DNA of 64,000 bases from Rhodanobacter denitrificans (GCF_003335105.1 NZ_QFWQ01000001.1:155432-219431); one strand, 5' to 3'. Positions 1 to 8,886 are shown, counted from the stretch's first letter. Translations and numbers: made by a program. Notes: generated from the sequence alone by a model not told the origin.

Positions 1-971
1 CCCTGCGGGAACTCCTTCTTCAGCTGCGCCATGGTGGCGCGCACCTCGTCGGAGATCTGGATCGCGTTGGAACCGGGTCGCGCGAAGATCGGCAGCGCCA
101 CCGCCGGCTTGTTGTCGAGCAGGCTGCGCAACGCGTAGTTGTTCGAGCCGAGGTCGACCTTGGCCACGTCGCCGAGGTGGATGACACCGCCGCTCGCATC
201 AGTGCGCACGATGATGTTGCGGAAGTCGTCCTCGCTGACCAGCCGGCCGCGGGTGTTGATGTTGAGCTGGAACGCGTTGTTGCTCGGACCCGGCGGCGCG
301 TTCAGCGCGCCGGCGGCGACCTGCACGTTCTGTTCGCGGATCGCGGCGATCACGTCGCCGGTGGTGAGCGAGCGCTGCGCCAGCTTCTGCGGGTCCAGCC
401 ACACGCGCATCGAGTATTCGCCGGCGCCGAAGATCTGCACGTCGCCCACGCCGTCGAGCCGGCCCAGCACGTCCTTCACGTGCAGCCGCGCGTAGTTCGA
501 CAGGTACAGCATGTCGTAGCGCTGGTCGGGCGAGATGAGGTGCACCACCATGGTCAGGTCGGGCGAGCTCTTCTGCGTGGTCACGCCGAGTCGCTGCACT
601 TCCTCGGGCAGTTTCGGCAGCGCCTGCGCCACGCGGTTCTGCACGTCGACCTGGGCGGTGTCGAGATTGGTGCCCAGCGCGAACGTCACGGTGAGCGTCA
701 TCGCACCGTCGCTGGTGGCCTGCGAGGAGGTGTACAGCATGCCCTGGACGCCGTTGATCTGTTCCTCCAGCGGCGTGGCGACGGTCTCGGCGATCACTTT
801 CGGGTTGGCGCCCGGGTAGGCGGCGCGCACCACCACGGTGGGCGGCACCACTTCGGGGTATTCGCTGATCGGCAGCTGGAACACCGCGATCGAGCCGGTG
901 ATCACGAACAGCAGCGACAGCACGGCGGCCATGATCGGCCGGTCGACGAAGAATTGGGCGATGTTTTTCAT
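1..971 (-). CDS. RND efflux pump inner-membrane permease (AcrB/MexB family), truncated at window edge
   Basis: This is the N-terminal ~323 residues of a resistance-nodulation-division transporter; the rest lies beyond position 1. The start is the ATG at 971, opening MKNIAQFFVDRPIMAAVLS. A first membrane helix follows (about residues 10-30), then the periplasmic porter region with family sequences such as EYPEVVPPTVVVRAAYPGA and GALNAPPGPS. RND permeases use the proton gradient to expel drugs or other small molecules through a trimeric inner-membrane pump joined to an adaptor and an outer-membrane channel. The adaptor gene lies immediately upstream on the same strand (1129-2382), separated by an inverted repeat. 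Substrate cannot be told from sequence. Family assignment is firm; truncation is only a window effect. Confidence 0.93.
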   Translation of the reverse strand, partial: MKNIAQFFVDRPIMAAVLSLLFVITGSIAVFQLPISEYPEVVPPTVVVRAAYPGANPKVIAETVATPLEEQINGVQGMLYTSSQATSDGAMTLTVTFALGTNLDTAQVDVQNRVAQALPKLPEEVQRLGVTTQKSSPDLTMVVHLISPDQRYDMLYLSNYARLHVKDVLGRLDGVGDVQIFGAGEYSMRVWLDPQKLAQRSLTTGDVIAAIREQNVQVAAGALNAPPGPSNNAFQLNINTRGRLVSEDDFRNIIVRTDASGGVIHLGDVAKVDLGSNNYALRSLLDNKPAVALPIFARPGSNAIQISDEVRATMAQLKKEFPQ

Positions 972-1034
972 GGAATGGATCCTCGACGAAGCCGTTTCGC
1001 GGCCTCGGTCTTTTTTGCCAACCTGTCCGGGAGC

Positions 1035-1118
1035 CGTCATTCCAGCGAAAGCCGGAATCCAGCGCCGTTGCGGTTCAATGGCTGGAGTCGCTGGACCCCG
1101 GCTTTCGCCGGGGTGACG
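1035..1118. repeat. Imperfect 30-bp inverted repeat between RND adaptor and permease genes (REP-like)
   Basis: The left arm (1035-1064) begins CGTCATTCCAGCGAAAGCCG. The right arm (1089-1118) is its near reverse complement, ending GGGGTGACG; the loop is 24 nt. The motif GTCATTCC-GCGAAAGC-GGAATCCAG is a widespread dispersed intergenic repeat in Proteobacteria. Transcribed, it would form a long hairpin inside the adaptor-permease mRNA, where it could lower permease expression or protect the upstream message. That role is inferred. Confidence 0.75.
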
Positions 1119-1128
1119 AGCTGAACGA

Positions 1129-2382
1129 CTAACCCTGGGGCGGAGCCGTTGCCGCCGTCGTGCTGCCGGCTTGCGCCGTGCGCTTGTCCGCAGCAGGCAG
1201 ATCACCGCGCTCGACCAGCGCCTTGTCGGTCGCGTCGAGGCGGTAGCCCATCGCCACCTTCTGCGGGTTCACCTGGACGCCGGGGCGCACGCGCTGCAGG
1301 CCGTTCACCACCACCACGTCGGTCGGCGCGAGGCCGCTGTCGATCACGCGCAGGCCGTGGAACAACGCGCCGGTGTCGACCTTGCGGTACTGCACCTTGT
1401 GCTCCTGGTCCACCACGTAGACAAAGCGGTTGCCGAGGTCGGTGCCGATCGCACGGTCGTCCACCAGCACGCGCGCCCGGGCCTGGCCGCTCTGCAGCTG
1501 CACGCGGGCGTACAGGCCGGGCGTGTACAGGCCGTCGGCGTTGTCGAACACCGCGCGCAGGCGCATCGTGCCGGAGCCGGTGTGCAGCTGGTTGTCGACG
1601 AAGTCGAGGCGGCCTTCATGCGGGTAGCCCGATTCGTCGGCCAGGCCCATCGCCGCCTCGATCCGAGCGTCGTGGCCGGCCTGCTTCGCGCTGGCGCGCA
1701 GGTGGTCGAGCTTGAGCCAGGTCTGCTCGTCCACGTCGAAGTAGACGTACACCGGGTTCACCGAGACCATGCTGGTCAGCACGTCGTTGCTGGTGACCAG
1801 GTTGCCGGGGGTGACCCGCGCATTGCTGACGCGGCCGTCGATCGGTGCGCGCACCCGGGTGAAGTCCAGGTTCAGCCGCGCCGCAGCGAGCGCGGCGGTG
1901 GCCGCGCCCAGTTGCGCCCGCGCGCTCTGCGCGGTGGTGGCCTGGCGATCAGCTTCCTGCTGCGCGATCGCGTGCTGGGCCAGCAGCATCTCGGCGCGGC
2001 GCTGGTTGGTCTCGGCCAGGCTCAGTTCGGCGCGGGCCTGTGCCTGGTTGGCGACCAGCCGGTCGACCTCCGCCTGATACGGGCGGGCATCGAGCTGGAA
2101 CAGCACGTCGCCCTTGCGCACCAGCGCGCCTTCCTGGAACTGCACCGACTCCACGAAGCCGCCCACGCGCGGCTGCACCTGCACCGTGTTGACCGCTTCC
2201 AGTCGGCCGGTGAACTCGGCGCTGTCGCTGACCCGCCGGGTCAACGCCTGCGCCACCGTCACCTCCGGCGGGCCACCGGCGGCGGGGCCCTGCGCGTGGC
2301 TGTCGTTGCCGTGCAGCAGCAGCCAGCTGCCCAGTGCACCGGCCGCGACCAGGGGGACCAGCATCCATTGTTTTTTCATCAT
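1129..2382 (-). CDS. RND efflux periplasmic adaptor subunit (membrane fusion protein)
   Basis: This 417-residue protein is an AcrA/MexA-type adaptor that bridges the RND permease to an outer-membrane channel. It has an N-terminal membrane anchor (about residues 7-22) without a lipobox cysteine. Next come the biotinyl-lipoyl-like half (VQPRVGGFVESVQFQEGALV), a coiled-coil hairpin rich in Ala, Gln and Arg (about 105-170), the second lipoyl half (VRAPIDGRVSNARVTPGNLV) and beta-barrel regions. Two adjacent ATGs (2382, 2379) follow a GGGAG ribosome site; the second has the better spacing, so the true start may be 2379. The gene is upstream of the permease in one operon and divergent from the LysR regulator, which probably controls it. 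The C-terminal tail is low-complexity Thr/Ala/Gln. Confidence 0.93.
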   Translation of the reverse strand: MMKKQWMLVPLVAAGALGSWLLLHGNDSHAQGPAAGGPPEVTVAQALTRRVSDSAEFTGRLEAVNTVQVQPRVGGFVESVQFQEGALVRKGDVLFQLDARPYQAEVDRLVANQAQARAELSLAETNQRRAEMLLAQHAIAQQEADRQATTAQSARAQLGAATAALAAARLNLDFTRVRAPIDGRVSNARVTPGNLVTSNDVLTSMVSVNPVYVYFDVDEQTWLKLDHLRASAKQAGHDARIEAAMGLADESGYPHEGRLDFVDNQLHTGSGTMRLRAVFDNADGLYTPGLYARVQLQSGQARARVLVDDRAIGTDLGNRFVYVVDQEHKVQYRKVDTGALFHGLRVIDSGLAPTDVVVVNGLQRVRPGVQVNPQKVAMGYRLDATDKALVERGDLPAADKRTAQAGSTTAATAPPQG

Positions 2383-2447
2383 GCGCTCCCAACACCTTGT
2401 TGGCCGGGGAGGGGGAACCCGGCGAAGGGTCGAGAGAATAGGTGTAC

Positions 2448-2463
2448 TTTTCGGTATAGAAAA
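2448..2463. promoter_or_regulatory. Candidate LysR-type operator between RND genes and LysR regulator
   Basis: The dyad TTTTC-N6-GAAAA lies in the 141-bp divergent region between the adaptor start (2382) and the regulator start (2524). It contains the T-N11-A core typical of LysR-family boxes and is in the AT-richest part of the spacer. Assignment as the regulator's binding site rests on position and symmetry only. Confidence 0.4.
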
Positions 2464-2523
2464 TCCGTTTCTTGCGCACTACACTCGTGAGCTGCAGTCA
2501 CGAATCGACGAGGAATTGAAACA

Positions 2524-3495
2524 ATGGAAGACTTTTCCGCCATTTCGACCTTCGTCCGCGTGGTCGAAGCCAAGAGTTTCGCCGCCGCCGCCAGCCAGCT
2601 GGGCATGACCCCGTCCGGCGTCAGCCGGGCCGTGTCGCGACTGGAAACCCAGCTCGGCGCACGACCGCTGTTCCGCTCCACCCGATCGCTGCGTTTGACC
2701 GACGATGGGGCCTCGTTCCACGCTCGTTGCAAGGAGATCCTCGCCGATCTAGCCGAGGCGACCGAGGCGCTGAACTTCGCCAACAGCAAGCCGACCGGCA
2801 AGCTGCGCGTGGGCATCTCGTTGTCGGTAGGCCGTGCCGCGGTGATCCCGCGCCTGACTGAATTCGAGCAGCGCTACCCGGACATCCGGCTGGAGCTGTC
2901 GATGAGCGACTCGCCGGCGGATCTCAACGGCGAGGGCCTGGACTGCGCGATCCGAGTCGGCCAGCTGGAGGATTCCAGCCTGATCGCGCGCAAGATCGGC
3001 TATCTCAGCAACGTGGTGTGCGCCTCGCCCGACTACCTGCGCAAATACGGCGCGCCGCGCAGCATCGAGGACCTCAAGGATCACCGCTGCATCAACTACG
3101 TCTACCCGAACGGCCGCCCGCGCCAGTGGCAGTTCGACACGCCGGGCGGGCAGATGAGCGTGGACATCGAAGCGCACATGCTGATCAACGACGGCGAATC
3201 GGTATTGCAGGCGGTGGCGGCGGGGCTGGGCATCACCCAGGTACCGCACATGCTGGCCGCCTGCCTGCTGGAGAAAGGCGTGCTCGAACTGGTGATGACC
3301 GATACCAACTCAACCGGCAAGCCGGTGTGGATCGTCTACCCGCAGAAGAAGCACCTGTCGGCCCGCGTGCAGGCCTTCATCGAATGGGTGCGCGAGCTGT
3401 TCGACCGCACCAACCAGCCGGGCCAGTGCGCGCTCGGCACGCAGAAAGCCCTGCCGAAACCGGTGTACAAGCGGGCGCTCGTCGAAGCGGCGTAG
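2524..3495 (+). CDS. LysR-family transcriptional regulator
   Basis: This 323-residue protein has the classic layout: an N-terminal winged helix-turn-helix (residues ~1-60, with AAASQLGMTPSGVSRAVSRL as the recognition region) and a periplasmic-binding-protein-like effector domain (~90-295). The closest subgroup by look is the DhcR/TrpI/PA-type regulators that sit beside RND pumps. The start at 2524 follows a good GAGGAA ribosome site. The gene is divergent from the RND adaptor, so it most likely regulates that pump and itself. The C-terminal ~30 residues are basic and extend past the usual end. The effector is unknown. Confidence 0.9.
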   Translation: MEDFSAISTFVRVVEAKSFAAAASQLGMTPSGVSRAVSRLETQLGARPLFRSTRSLRLTDDGASFHARCKEILADLAEATEALNFANSKPTGKLRVGISLSVGRAAVIPRLTEFEQRYPDIRLELSMSDSPADLNGEGLDCAIRVGQLEDSSLIARKIGYLSNVVCASPDYLRKYGAPRSIEDLKDHRCINYVYPNGRPRQWQFDTPGGQMSVDIEAHMLINDGESVLQAVAAGLGITQVPHMLAACLLEKGVLELVMTDTNSTGKPVWIVYPQKKHLSARVQAFIEWVRELFDRTNQPGQCALGTQKALPKPVYKRALVEAA

Positions 3496-3554
3496 ATACG
3501 TACCGCCTCGTACCGACGTTCCATCGGGGCCGATCCAGCTTCACAGTTTCGTAG

Positions 3555-3617
3555 GGCGGGCAGTGCCCGCCGCTTTGTCGTGATGCCCGGGACACGAGCC
3601 GGCGGGCAGTGCCTGCC
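3555..3617. repeat. Pair of GGCGGGCA-G-TGCCCGCC palindromes
   Basis: A perfect 17-bp palindrome (8-bp arms, 1-nt centre) occupies 3555-3571. A second copy with one mismatch lies at 3601-3617. They sit between the 3' ends of the LysR gene and uppP, which converge. Such GTAGGGCGGGC-type palindromes are a common intergenic repeat in Xanthomonadales. They may serve as a bidirectional terminator hairpin, although no long T-tract follows. Confidence 0.65.
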
Positions 3618-3657
3618 CTGCATCGTGCCGGGCTTGCCGGCAACGGCAGCGGCGGGT

Positions 3658-4455
3658 TCAGGCGCCGGCCGGCACCAGCAACAGCAGCGCCACGCCGAGC
3701 GCGATGCGGTAGATCGCGAACGGGGTGAAGGTGTGGCTGCGGATGTAGCCGAGCAGCCACTTCACCGCCACGAACGCGACGATCGCCGAGACCACGAAGC
3801 CGACCACCAGCGCGGTCCAGTCCTCGTGCGCGGCGCCACCATCCTTCACCACCTTCAGCAGCTCGTAGCCGGTGGCTGCGTACATGGTGGGGATGCCGAC
3901 CAGGAACGCGAACTCGGTGGCCGCCGCGCGGTTGCTGGTGCCGAACAGCATCGCCGCGAAGATCGTCGCGGCCGAACGCGAGGTGCCGGGGAAGATGCCG
4001 GCGACCATCTGCGCGATGCCGACCAGGATCGCCACCTTCCACGTCACCGCGCTGCGCTCGGGCTGGCGTGCGGCCAGCTGCTCGGCCGCGATCATCCAGA
4101 AGCCGCCGATCACCAGCGCCCAGGCGACCGGGGTCACCGTCTCGGGCAGCTTGAAGCCCAGTTTCACCGCCGCGAAGCCGATCACGGCGGTGATCAGGAA
4201 CGCCACCGCCAGCTTCAGCAGGTAGTCGCGGTTGGCCGGGTCGCGCCACTGCGTGGACAGCTGCCAGATGCGCTTCCAGTAGATCAGCGTGACCGCCAGG
4301 ATCGCGCCTGCCTGGATGCCGATGTTGAACAGGTCCGAGCGCGCGCCCAGCCCGAACTTCTCGGCGATCAGCAGGTGGCCGGTGGAGGAGATCGGCAGGA
4401 ATTCGGTGATGCCTTCGATGATGCCGAGCAGGATGACGCGGAGCAGGTCGGTCAC
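3658..4455 (-). CDS. uppP: Undecaprenyl-diphosphatase UppP/BacA
   Basis: The enzyme is an integral membrane protein that removes a phosphate from undecaprenyl diphosphate, recycling the lipid carrier for peptidoglycan and O-antigen synthesis; overproduction gives bacitracin resistance. Family motifs are clear: GIIEGITEFLPISSTGHL near the N-terminus and GIFPGTSRSAATI in the middle, with about eight hydrophobic helices. I chose the GTG at 4455 (VTDLLRVILLG), which gives 265 residues, the usual length. An in-frame ATG at 4518 would add 21 residues unlike the family N-terminus. Neither start has a strong ribosome site. The product could also serve the glycan cluster further along, but it is a housekeeping gene. 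Confidence 0.93.
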   Translation of the reverse strand: MTDLLRVILLGIIEGITEFLPISSTGHLLIAEKFGLGARSDLFNIGIQAGAILAVTLIYWKRIWQLSTQWRDPANRDYLLKLAVAFLITAVIGFAAVKLGFKLPETVTPVAWALVIGGFWMIAAEQLAARQPERSAVTWKVAILVGIAQMVAGIFPGTSRSAATIFAAMLFGTSNRAAATEFAFLVGIPTMYAATGYELLKVVKDGGAAHEDWTALVVGFVVSAIVAFVAVKWLLGYIRSHTFTPFAIYRIALGVALLLLVPAGA

Positions 4456-4582
4456 GGGAGGGGTCCGTTGGCAGGGTGGAGACACGCCGTCGAACGGATC
4501 GCCGGCCTGAAGCGCCATAGCTTACGGGTTTTGCCCCCTCGTGTCGGAGGGCTGCGAGTTGGGTGGTCAGCGGCCCGCGCAC

Positions 4583-4597
4583 GCACTGGAACAGTGC
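4583..4597. promoter_or_regulatory. NtrC-type binding site upstream of the porin-glnK-amtB operon
   Basis: The sequence GCAC-TGGAACA-GTGC is a perfect dyad with the GCAC-N7-GTGC architecture of enterobacterial NtrC sites. It lies about 110 bp upstream of the sigma-54 promoter at 4694-4709, a normal distance for an enhancer-type activator site. The combination makes nitrogen regulation very likely. Confidence 0.75.
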
Positions 4598-4693
4598 AAA
4601 CCGGTCGCTGCGACGGGTGCGGATGGTGCTAACGCGGAGACGGCCGGTTCGCCACGGTGTCTCCGATGCAGTCACGGCCACGGTTTCCGTCCG

Positions 4694-4709
4694 TGGCACG
4701 TGGCTTGCT
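4694..4709 (+). promoter_or_regulatory. Sigma-54 (-24/-12) promoter for the porin-glnK-amtB operon
   Basis: TGGCAC-GTGGC-TTGCT matches the sigma-54 consensus exactly, with GG and GC ten bases apart. Transcription would begin near 4720, about 95 nt before the porin start codon. Together with the NtrC-type site at 4583 this predicts induction under nitrogen limitation. Confidence 0.85.
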
Positions 4710-4816
4710 GAGGGGAAGGGGAGTCATGCAATCGCATGACCGCGTCGCGGTAGCTGATGGACGTCTGGACGTCTGGATGGCCATCAATGCGACGCCATCA
4801 CCGAGGAGCATGGCCG

Positions 4817-5578
4817 ATGAAACGAAGTTGGATATCCGCGACGGCCGTCGTGCTTTGGTGTGCCGCCTCCGGCCCGGCGCCGGCACGGGCCGAAGAAGTG
4901 CCGGCCAGCAAGTGGGCCGGCAGCGCCGGCGTGGTCAGCGACTACCTGTTCCGCGGGCTGTCGCAGACCGATCGCAAGCCTGCCGTGCAGGCCGGCGTCG
5001 AATTCGACCATGCCAGCGGCTGGTACGTGGGGGGTTGGGGCAGCAACGTCAGCTGGCTGTCCGATGGGTCGACCTCAGCGGCGCCGGTTTCCAGCAGCGT
5101 GGAGCTGGATCTCTACGGCGGCTGGCGCGGCAGCCTCGGCGGCGACTGGAGCGGGGACGTCGGCGTGTACCGCTACCAGTACCCCGGCAGCTACCCGGCG
5201 CGCTTCACCCTGCCCGACACCACCGAGGGCTATGCCGCGCTGGCCTGGAAAAGCGTGTCGCTGAAGTACTCGTACGCCTTCACCGACCTGTTCGGCTACG
5301 CCGGCAGCCAGCACAGCGGCTACCTGGACCTGTCGTGGAACCAGGAGTTCGCGCCGGGCTGGCTGCTCAACGCGCACGCCGGCCACCAGCACGTGGCGAA
5401 CGTGCCGGGCGCCTCATACAGCGACTGGAAGCTGGGCGTGACCCGCAACATCGGCAGCGCATGGTCGGTGGCGCTGGCCTACTGCGACACCAATGCGGGC
5501 AGGGCCGCCTACACCAATGCGCATGGCCGTTACCTGGGCTGCGCCACCGCGGTGCTGAGCGTGGCCAGGTCGTTCTGA
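4817..5578 (+). CDS. TorF-family putative outer-membrane porin (nitrogen-regulated)
   Basis: The 253-residue protein begins MKRSWISATAVVLWCAASG and has a signal peptide cleaved near ARAEE. The mature part carries the TorF-family opening AGSAGVVSDYLFRGLSQTD, followed by alternating amphipathic strands rich in Tyr, Trp and Ser, and ends in SF, a typical outer-membrane barrel terminus. The start at 4817 has a GAGGAG ribosome site; an upstream in-frame ATG at 4757 would add 20 non-signal-like residues. It is first in an operon with glnK (24-nt gap) and amtB (22-nt gap), behind a sigma-54 promoter. It therefore probably helps ammonium or small nitrogen compounds cross the outer membrane; substrate is inferred from context. 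Confidence 0.85.
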   Translation: MKRSWISATAVVLWCAASGPAPARAEEVPASKWAGSAGVVSDYLFRGLSQTDRKPAVQAGVEFDHASGWYVGGWGSNVSWLSDGSTSAAPVSSSVELDLYGGWRGSLGGDWSGDVGVYRYQYPGSYPARFTLPDTTEGYAALAWKSVSLKYSYAFTDLFGYAGSQHSGYLDLSWNQEFAPGWLLNAHAGHQHVANVPGASYSDWKLGVTRNIGSAWSVALAYCDTNAGRAAYTNAHGRYLGCATAVLSVARSF

Positions 5579-5941
<363 letters not shown>

Positions 5942-5963
5942 CCCGAATCACGCGAGGTTTTCC

Positions 5964-7286
5964 ATGAAAGAGTTCAAGTTCCATCGCGGCATCGGCGCGG
6001 GCCTGGCGCTGGCCCTGGCCGCGCCGATGCTGCACGCCACCGCGGCCGCGCCGGTGGTCGACAAGGGCGACGTGGCCTGGATGCTCACCTCCACCCTGCT
6101 GGTGCTGCTGATGACGGTGCCGGGACTGGCGCTGTTCTACGGCGGCCTGGTGCGTTCGAAGAACGTGCTGTCGGTGCTGATGCAGGTGCTGACGGTGTTC
6201 TCGCTGCTGCTGCTGCTGTGGGTGGCATACGGCTACAGCCTCGCCTTCAGCGGCGGCGGCGCGGTGATCGGCAACTTCGCCAAGCTGTTCCTGCACGGCG
6301 TGACGAAAGACACGCTGGCGGCCACCTTCACCGCCGGCGTGGCGCTGCCGGAGTACGTGTTCGTGGCGTTCCAGGCCACCTTCGCCGGCATCACCGGCGC
6401 GCTGATCGTGGGTGCGTTCGCCGAGCGCATGCGTTTCCGCGCGGTGCTGCTGTTCACGGCGATCTGGTTCACTTTCGCCTACCTGCCGATCGCGCACATG
6501 GTGTGGGCGGGGCCGAGCGGCTTCCTGTTCGCCCGGGGCGCGCTGGATTTCGCCGGCGGTACCGTGGTGCACATCAACGCCGGCCTGGCCGGCCTGGTCG
6601 GCGCCTGGTTCGTCGGGCCGCGGCTGGGCTTCGGCCGCGAACCGATGAAGCCGCACAACGTGACGTTCACCATGGTCGGCGCGGCGTTGCTGTGGGTGGG
6701 CTGGTTCGGCTTCAACGCCGGCTCCAACCTGGAGGCGAACGCGGGTGCGGGGCTCGCCTTCATCAACACCCTGCTGGCGGCGGCGGCGGCGGTGCTGGCG
6801 TGGCTGGCGGTGGAGGCGGCGATGCGCGGCCATGCGTCGATGGTGGGCGGCGCCTCCGGCGCGGTGGCCGGCCTGGTCGGGATCACCCCGGCCTGCGGCA
6901 CGGTGGGGCCGATGGGCGCGATCGTGATCGGCGCAGTGGCCAGTTTCTGCTGCGTGTGGGGCGTGACCGGGCTGAAGAAGCTGCTGCGCGCGGACGATGC
7001 GCTGGACGTGTTCGGCGTGCACGGCGTCGGCGGCATCGTGGGCGCGCTGCTGACCGGCGTGTTCACCGCACCGGCGCTGGGCGGCACCGGCGCGGCGGAC
7101 TATTCGGTCGTCCACCAGCTTGGCGTGCAGATGCTGGGCGTGGGCATCACCGTTTTCTGGAGCGGCGTGGTTTCGGTGCTGGCCTACCTGGCGGTGAAGG
7201 CGGTGTTCGGCCTGCGCGTGTCGTACGAGGCGGAGCGCGAGGGACTGGACATTACCTCGCACGGCGAAAGCGCCTACGATGGGTGA
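5964..7286 (+). CDS. amtB: Ammonium transporter AmtB
   Basis: This 440-residue Amt/MEP/Rh transporter has a cleavable leader (to about ATAAA) and eleven membrane helices. Recognisable motifs include DKGDVAWMLTSTLLVLLM, GLALFYGGLVRSKN, the Amt signature around FAGGTVVHINAG, and FGVHGVGGIVGALLTG near the C-terminus. The histidines of VVHINAG and FGVHGVGG are the conserved pore pair. The cytoplasmic tail contains the region that binds GlnK. It is the last gene of the porin-glnK-amtB operon. A run of GCG codons at about 6777-6795 gives a local poly-Ala stretch. Confidence 0.95.
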   Translation: MKEFKFHRGIGAGLALALAAPMLHATAAAPVVDKGDVAWMLTSTLLVLLMTVPGLALFYGGLVRSKNVLSVLMQVLTVFSLLLLLWVAYGYSLAFSGGGAVIGNFAKLFLHGVTKDTLAATFTAGVALPEYVFVAFQATFAGITGALIVGAFAERMRFRAVLLFTAIWFTFAYLPIAHMVWAGPSGFLFARGALDFAGGTVVHINAGLAGLVGAWFVGPRLGFGREPMKPHNVTFTMVGAALLWVGWFGFNAGSNLEANAGAGLAFINTLLAAAAAVLAWLAVEAAMRGHASMVGGASGAVAGLVGITPACGTVGPMGAIVIGAVASFCCVWGVTGLKKLLRADDALDVFGVHGVGGIVGALLTGVFTAPALGGTGAADYSVVHQLGVQMLGVGITVFWSGVVSVLAYLAVKAVFGLRVSYEAEREGLDITSHGESAYDG

Positions 7287-7318
7287 GGCAGCCGGTCGCC
7301 GGGCATGATGACCGACCC

Positions 7319-7355
7319 ATGATGGTGCAATGCGCTGGACACATTGCACCATCAT
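7319..7355. repeat. Perfect 14-bp inverted repeat between amtB and glnA
   Basis: The arms ATGATGGTGCAATG (7319-7332) and CATTGCACCATCAT (7342-7355) are exact reverse complements with a 9-nt loop. Each arm contains a GCACC half-site. The right arm runs into an NtrC-like site. The structure may be a pair of oppositely oriented activator half-sites, a hairpin ending the amtB message, or both. Confidence 0.75.
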
Positions 7356-7362
7356 GCTGCTT
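7344..7362. promoter_or_regulatory. NtrC-type binding site upstream of glnA
   Basis: TTGCACCATCATGCTGCTT matches the strong enterobacterial glnA NtrC site at 17 of 19 positions by my reading. It has GCAC-N7-CTGC architecture, one base from the ideal second half-site. It is centred about 80 bp upstream of the sigma-54 -24 element. Confidence 0.65.
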
Positions 7363-7425
7363 GCAACTGCCTTTGCCGTCACCGTGGCATCCGCCAAGCC
7401 GTTGTCGGGCAACGGTTCTGCCCGC

Positions 7426-7441
7426 TGGCATGGACCTTGCC
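7426..7441 (+). promoter_or_regulatory. Sigma-54 (-24/-12) promoter for glnA
   Basis: TGGCAT-GGACC-TTGCC keeps the essential GG and GC dinucleotides at the exact ten-base interval. Initiation near 7452 would leave about 25 nt of leader before the glnA ATG at 7477. With the NtrC-type site at 7344 it repeats the arrangement seen ahead of the porin-glnK-amtB operon. Confidence 0.8.
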
Positions 7442-7476
7442 AAAGAACAGTCACCATCCACCTTCGAGGTTGCCCC

Positions 7477-8886
7477 ATGTCCGCCAACAAAGTGCTCGAC
7501 CTGATCCAGGAGCATGAGGTCGAGTTCGTCGACTTCCGCTTCGCCGACATGCTCGGTACGCATCACCACGTCACCTTCCCGGCCCACGCGATCGACGAGT
7601 CGACGTTCGAGGACGGCAAGATGTTCGACGGTTCCTCGATCACCGGCTGGAAGGGCATCAACGAGTCGGACATGATCCTGCTGCCCGATCCGGATACCGC
7701 CCACCTCGACCCGTTCAGCTCGCACACCCAGCTGATCCTGCACTGCGACGTGCTCGAGCCGAGCACCATGCAGGCCTACGGCCGCGACCCGCGCTCGATC
7801 GCCAAGCGCGGCGAGGCGTTCCTGAAATCCACCGGCATCGCCGACACCGCGTTTTTCGGCCCGGAGCCGGAGTTCTTCATCTTCGACTCGGCGCGCTGGC
7901 AGAACGACCCCGGCCGCGTGTTCTACGAGATCGGCTCGGAAGAAGCGGCGTGGTCGTCGCGCTACAAGTACGACGGCAACAACAGCGGCCACCGCCCCGG
8001 CGTCAAGGGCGGCTACTTCCCGGTCAGCCCGGTCGATTCGCTGGGCGACCTGCGCGCGGACATGTGCAAGGTGCTGGAGTCGCTGGGCCAGAAGGTCGAG
8101 GTGCACCACCACGAGGTGGCCAACGCCGGCCAGTGCGAGATCGGCGTGAGGTTCAACACGCTGGTCAAGAAGGCCGACGAACTGCTGACGATGAAGTACG
8201 TCATCAAGAACGTGGCGCACCAGAACGGCAAGACCGTCACCTTCATGCCGAAGCCGCTGGTCGGCGACAACGGCTCGGGCATGCACGTGCACCAGTCGCT
8301 GTCGAAGAACGGCGAGAACCTGTTCGCCGGCGACCTCTACGGCGGCCTCAGCCAGACCGCGCTGTGGTACATCGGCGGCATTTTCAAGCATGCCCGCGCG
8401 ATCAACGCGTTCGCCAACTCCACCACCAACAGCTACAAGCGGCTGGTGCCGGGCTTCGAGGCGCCGGTGATGCTGGCCTACTCGGCGCGCAATCGTTCGG
8501 CGAGCTGCCGCATCCCGTACGTGGCCAGCCCGAAGGGCCGCCGCATCGAGGTGCGCTTCCCCGATCCGATGAACTCCGGCTACCTGGTGTTCACCGCGCT
8601 GATGATGGCCGGCCTGGACGGCATCATCAACAAGATCGACCCGGGCGCGCCGGCCGACAAGGACCTGTACGACCTGCCGCCGGAAGAAGAGAAGAACATC
8701 CCGCAGGTCTGCTCCAGCCTCGACGCCGCGCTGGAAGCGCTGGACAAGGACCGCGACTTCCTCAAGGCCGGCGGCGTGTTCACCGACGACTTCATTGACG
8801 CCTACATCGAGGTGAAGATGAAGGAAGTGACGAAGTACCGTGCCAGCACGCACCCGCTGGAATTCCAGATGTACTACTCGCTCTGA
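7477..8886 (+). CDS. glnA: Type I glutamine synthetase
   Basis: This 469-residue GSI enzyme forms glutamine from glutamate, ammonia and ATP as a dodecamer. Seen in the sequence are the N-terminal [19 protein letters not shown], the latch region [18 protein letters not shown], the metal and ATP motifs ([20 protein letters not shown]) and the adenylylation loop DLYDLPPEE with Tyr398. The enzyme is therefore presumably subject to adenylylation. The start is the ATG at 7477 ([11 protein letters not shown]), which matches family length; an upstream in-frame ATG at 7330 lies inside the inverted repeat and promoter. It is transcribed separately from amtB through its own sigma-54 promoter and is followed by an intrinsic terminator. 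Confidence 0.97.
   Translation: MSANKVLDLIQEHEVEFVDFRFADMLGTHHHVTFPAHAIDESTFEDGKMFDGSSITGWKGINESDMILLPDPDTAHLDPFSSHTQLILHCDVLEPSTMQAYGRDPRSIAKRGEAFLKSTGIADTAFFGPEPEFFIFDSARWQNDPGRVFYEIGSEEAAWSSRYKYDGNNSGHRPGVKGGYFPVSPVDSLGDLRADMCKVLESLGQKVEVHHHEVANAGQCEIGVRFNTLVKKADELLTMKYVIKNVAHQNGKTVTFMPKPLVGDNGSGMHVHQSLSKNGENLFAGDLYGGLSQTALWYIGGIFKHARAINAFANSTTNSYKRLVPGFEAPVMLAYSARNRSASCRIPYVASPKGRRIEVRFPDPMNSGYLVFTALMMAGLDGIINKIDPGAPADKDLYDLPPEEEKNIPQVCSSLDAALEALDKDRDFLKAGGVFTDDFIDAYIEVKMKEVTKYRASTHPLEFQMYYSL

Noticed and set aside
177-1124. Long open frame opposite the RND permease
   Set aside because: It is antisense to a clearly coding RND sequence, with low-complexity Arg/His/Val-rich translation typical of a high-GC shadow frame.
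4615-4629. Second NtrC-like site near the porin promoter
   Set aside because: Only the right GTGC half is present; the left half does not fit GCAC.
3377-4699. 440-codon minus-strand frame across LysR end and uppP
   Set aside because: It is Arg/Gly/Pro-rich and overlaps uppP, whose motifs are in another frame.
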